From positions 1 to 54,140 of the forward strand of contig JADLFO010000252.1 of NCBI GenBank assembly GCA_020845455.1: 54,140 bases of DNA. The letters run 5' to 3'. Within the stretch, counting starts at the first letter, position 1, and every line of letters begins with the position of its first letter. Origin of the DNA: Caldilineaceae bacterium (GTDB lineage Bacteria > Chloroflexota > Anaerolineae > Caldilineales > Caldilineaceae). The position numbers and the translations under genes are program-made. Positions 51,857 to 54,140 of the stretch are shown one piece after another. The notes beneath the pieces are model-generated. The model was not told the origin of the DNA and did not search any database. It saw only the letters and a list, made by a program, of their open reading frames with translations.

Positions 51857-53614
51857 TTAGTCTTCTTCAAACAGCCGTTCGCCCTGGTGCAGCCGTTGGG
51901 CGATGGTGTAGGTCTGCCCTTGGCTGCGCACGGTGGGCGCGTGCGCAGCCAGATAGCGGGCGGCGGCGATCAGCAGGTGGCTGCGTTCTTGGGCGTCGTC
52001 GATCAGGCTGTGCTGGCGCACGGCGGCCTCGACCATCTGGATCGTGTGGAAGTCGCGGTCTTCGCGCAGGAGCAAGTGGCCCAGCGCGGCCAGCAGCGCG
52101 GCGGGGTCGCCGTCGTGGTGCAGATAGCCCGCGACCTCCTGCGCCGCCTGGTTGACCTGCTGTTGGCGATCCAGCAGCCGGCTCAAATTCTGCAGCGCTT
52201 GATCCCCGCTAGGCGCTGTGCCATTGGGTTGCGGCCGCCGCGCCGCCGGGATGTTGAGGAAGCGGTCAAGATAGACGCTCATAGCGGCGTCGAAGACGCC
52301 GCGCAGCAGTTCAACCGAGGGCGCGCGGCGCATCCCCTGATGGACGGCATTGGCAAAGGTGAAGGTGTGCAGCGCCGTGTCCCAATCGCCAAATTCATTG
52401 CTGGTGTGGAAGCGGGCGATACGCAGCGCAGCGGCATAGGCCACGGCGCTTGCTAGGTCGGCGGGCGCACAACCGCCGCGCAGGCTCTCCAGCAGGGCAT
52501 CGACCGCAGCCTGCGGGTTGTCTTCCAGCAGCAGCGCGGCCAGGGCGCGGCGGCCCATCCACTGGCTGCTGCCTGCGCCGCGGCGCTGTTCACCCTCGGC
52601 CACGGCGGCGGGCAACTGCTCAAAGGCCTGGTCGAGCAGCGCGATCAGATCGACCGGGTAGCGCCAGGCGTTGGATTCCTCCATGCGGCTGGCATTGGCA
52701 TAGCCGTTGACCAGGCTGCTCAGGACCGGCTCGGCCAAGTCCCAGCCGGCGATGTCGAGCGCTTCAAATGCCTTGTTGGTAAAGTCGGCGGGGTGGCCGA
52801 TGTCGATATAGCGGTGGTCGGTAACCGCAGCGAAGAGCATATCCGCCATCTGCCGGTCGTCGGCTCCGGCGCGGATGGCCGAGACGATGCAGCGCTCTGC
52901 GCCTTCGGCGTCGCGCACTTCGACAAACTGGCGGAACCAGCGTTTGAGCGTGGGCAGGTCGCCGCTGTCGCCGGGCAGCGGCGGCACGCCGAAGTGCGGG
53001 GTGCGGCCCACGGTGTCGCGCGCCACCGCTGACAGCCCATGATAGAGCGCGCGCGGGCGGTCTTCGGCGTGGAGCGTGGGCAGCAGGTTCATCATACAGA
53101 CGTGCATCGTCAGCCCTTGGCCCCAGCCCATGCCGCGGTAGCGCGTGCCAAAGGCCAACCCATCGCGAAAGGCCTCTAGCCCCTTCGAGCCGGCATCCAT
53201 CAGCGCCAGCACCGCTTTGCCGATCACCAACGAAAGATCGCGTTCCAGCCCGATCTGGAGCCGCTCGCGCTGGTGGCTGGTCTGGTCGCGGCGCGGCGAC
53301 GTGTCGACATAAATCTGGCCGTCGCGCACTTCAACCGGGAAGGCGCGCACGTCGTCGGCCCACTGGTCAAAGGTGCCGCCGCTCTCCAGGTCAAAGCGGG
53401 CGTGATGCCAGTGGCAGGTGAGGATGCCATCGCGCACCGTGCCGCGGTCGAGCGGAAAGCCCATGTGCGGGCAGCGGTTGTCCACGGCGTAGACGCGATC
53501 CTGATGGTAGAAGAGGGCGACGGTCTGCCCGCCCAGTTGGGCGGTGAGATAGCCGCGGCGGCGCAGGTCGTCCAAGGCGGCGGCGCGTACAAAACCGGTC
53601 ATGACAGTGTCCAT
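51857..53614 (-). CDS. Rieske [2Fe-2S] protein with long uncharacterised C-terminal domain
   Basis: 585 residues. The N-terminal ~105 residues are a Rieske domain with cluster ligands Cys48-x-His50 (CPHMGF) and Cys67-x2-His70 (CHWHH). The remaining ~470 residues are helical, with His-rich, conserved-looking patches (MHVCMMNLLPTLHAED, YHGLSAVARD, DHRYIDIGHPADFTNKAFEA, LDIAGW, ESNAWRYPVDL, HTFTFANAVH). They do not look like the catalytic domain of ring-hydroxylating oxygenases (no HxxxH near a 2-His-1-carboxylate set I can place). A distant likeness to questin-oxidase-type proteins is possible. Likely a redox enzyme with built-in electron entry. AAGGAG precedes the ATG. Confidence 0.78.
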   Translation of the reverse strand: MDTVMTGFVRAAALDDLRRRGYLTAQLGGQTVALFYHQDRVYAVDNRCPHMGFPLDRGTVRDGILTCHWHHARFDLESGGTFDQWADDVRAFPVEVRDGQIYVDTSPRRDQTSHQRERLQIGLERDLSLVIGKAVLALMDAGSKGLEAFRDGLAFGTRYRGMGWGQGLTMHVCMMNLLPTLHAEDRPRALYHGLSAVARDTVGRTPHFGVPPLPGDSGDLPTLKRWFRQFVEVRDAEGAERCIVSAIRAGADDRQMADMLFAAVTDHRYIDIGHPADFTNKAFEALDIAGWDLAEPVLSSLVNGYANASRMEESNAWRYPVDLIALLDQAFEQLPAAVAEGEQRRGAGSSQWMGRRALAALLLEDNPQAAVDALLESLRGGCAPADLASAVAYAAALRIARFHTSNEFGDWDTALHTFTFANAVHQGMRRAPSVELLRGVFDAAMSVYLDRFLNIPAARRPQPNGTAPSGDQALQNLSRLLDRQQQVNQAAQEVAGYLHHDGDPAALLAALGHLLLREDRDFHTIQMVEAAVRQHSLIDDAQERSHLLIAAARYLAAHAPTVRSQGQTYTIAQRLHQGERLFEED

Positions 53615-53717
53615 GGGAATCTCCTTTGGTCTTTCTCTTACGGATCATGCGGCCGGGGTGTGGGGAGCCGGTCGCCGGCCGTGCAGCACAGACAGATGGT
53701 AACAGGCTGCGGGGAAG

Positions 53718-54140
53718 TCAGCCGGTGACAGACCAGGCGATCAGGGCTTGCGCCAGGTAATAGGTGGCGAGGACCGCGGCGGGTGCGGCGTGGAAGCGGC
53801 GGCGAAAGCGATCCCAGGCCAGCGACGCATCCGACACGACAAAGCTGAGCGCGCCGAGCGCAGCGCGGCCTGTGGCGGGCGTCTCCGCCGTCTGCCACAG
53901 GCCGGTGGCCTGCCAGGCCATGACCAGGATGGCGGCAATATAGGCCAGCACCGGCCAGCGCAGCGCACCCAGCTTCGGCCAGAGCAGCGCGGCGTAGACG
54001 ATCCCGAAGAGCGCCAGCAGCGCCAGCGCGAGCGGGGCTAAGGCCCAGCCGGTCGGGCGCGTGAAGGCGGCGATGTAGAGCAGGTGCGCCACAAAGAAAC
54101 TGACCATACCGGGCAGAAAGGCATCGCGCGGCAGCATCAG
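53718..54140 (-). CDS. YhhN/TMEM86-family membrane protein, partial
   Basis: The frame is open to the right edge, so the N-terminus is missing. The visible ~140 residues have about five helices. They include FLPGMVSFFVAHLLYIAAF (GLxSFLxAHxxYI motif), and AALGALSFVVSDASLAWDRF (GAxxFxxSDxxLAxxRF motif) with YYLAQALIAWS at the end. These are marks of the lysoplasmalogenase/YhhN family. It would be the first gene of the leftward Rieske-enolase group, 103 bp upstream of the Rieske gene. Confidence 0.82.
   Translation of the reverse strand: MMLPRDAFLPGMVSFFVAHLLYIAAFTRPTGWALAPLALALLALFGIVYAALLWPKLGALRWPVLAYIAAILVMAWQATGLWQTAETPATGRAALGALSFVVSDASLAWDRFRRRFHAAPAAVLATYYLAQALIAWSVTG

Noticed and set aside
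51212..52456. A 414-codon plus-strand frame opposite the enolase-superfamily and Rieske genes
   Set aside because: Spans two well-supported minus-strand genes; low-complexity translation.

Overview
The window is GC-rich bacterial DNA (54.1 kb) densely packed with genes on both strands. It most likely comes from a Chloroflexota genome, of the Anaerolineae/Caldilineae type. This is an inference from three things: solute-binding lipoproteins whose lipobox is followed by Ala/Pro/Glu-rich linkers, secreted proteins such as the subtilase ending in a short hydrophobic MPILR-type tail, and the general mix of ABC importers, enolase-superfamily enzymes, P450 and F420-type relics. There is no 16S rRNA to confirm it. 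No phage, integrase, transposase or CRISPR array is visible.

Layout. 0-10 kb: threonine synthase (-), ArfB ribosome-rescue hydrolase (+), acyl-CoA-binding protein (-), a secreted S8 protease (+), a leftward cluster of four small membrane proteins of which three are paralogues, and a membrane-anchored Asp-box propeller (-). 10-18 kb: two tRNA-Ala genes each with its own promoter, RNase PH (+), a helix-hairpin-helix protein (-), a histone-deacetylase-like hydrolase with an aminopropyltransferase-like protein (-), an SDR-amidase operon behind a promoter with twin GTATAC-core sites (+), and a class IV aminotransferase (+). 18-25 kb: repeats and gene relics around a DUF362 protein and an ABC import operon (lipoprotein, ATPase, permease) whose permease is fused in frame to a MenA-type prenyltransferase, then a cytochrome P450 (all -). 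25-33 kb: DinB and a nitroreductase (+), a conserved coiled-coil protein and a ceramidase-like protein (-), an unusual enolase-superfamily protein, a creatininase-family hydrolase and a CPBP membrane protease (+).

33-39 kb is a complete oligopeptide-type ABC operon (two permeases, two ATPases with 4-bp overlaps, lipoprotein) with a strong promoter, a 320-nt leader and a terminator. 39-42 kb holds leftward small-molecule catabolic genes (SMP-30 lactonase, SDR, and separately RidA). 42-47 kb has a divergent GroEL-like chaperonin translationally coupled to a soluble Asp-box propeller, then a secreted CAP-LysM protein. 47-51 kb is a textbook methionine operon: promoter, SAM-I riboswitch, terminator, then metY-metX-metW. 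50.7-54.1 kb (-) has a canonical enolase-superfamily dehydratase, a Rieske protein with a long extra domain, and a partial YhhN-family membrane protein at the edge.

Most worth following up: the permease-MenA fusion, the chaperonin-propeller pair with an inverted repeat framing its -10 box, the enolase-superfamily protein lacking expected ligands, several exact palindromes and dispersed repeats, and a recurring habit of short (11-16 bp) tandem duplications. Functions are assigned from motifs read by eye and no database search was run.
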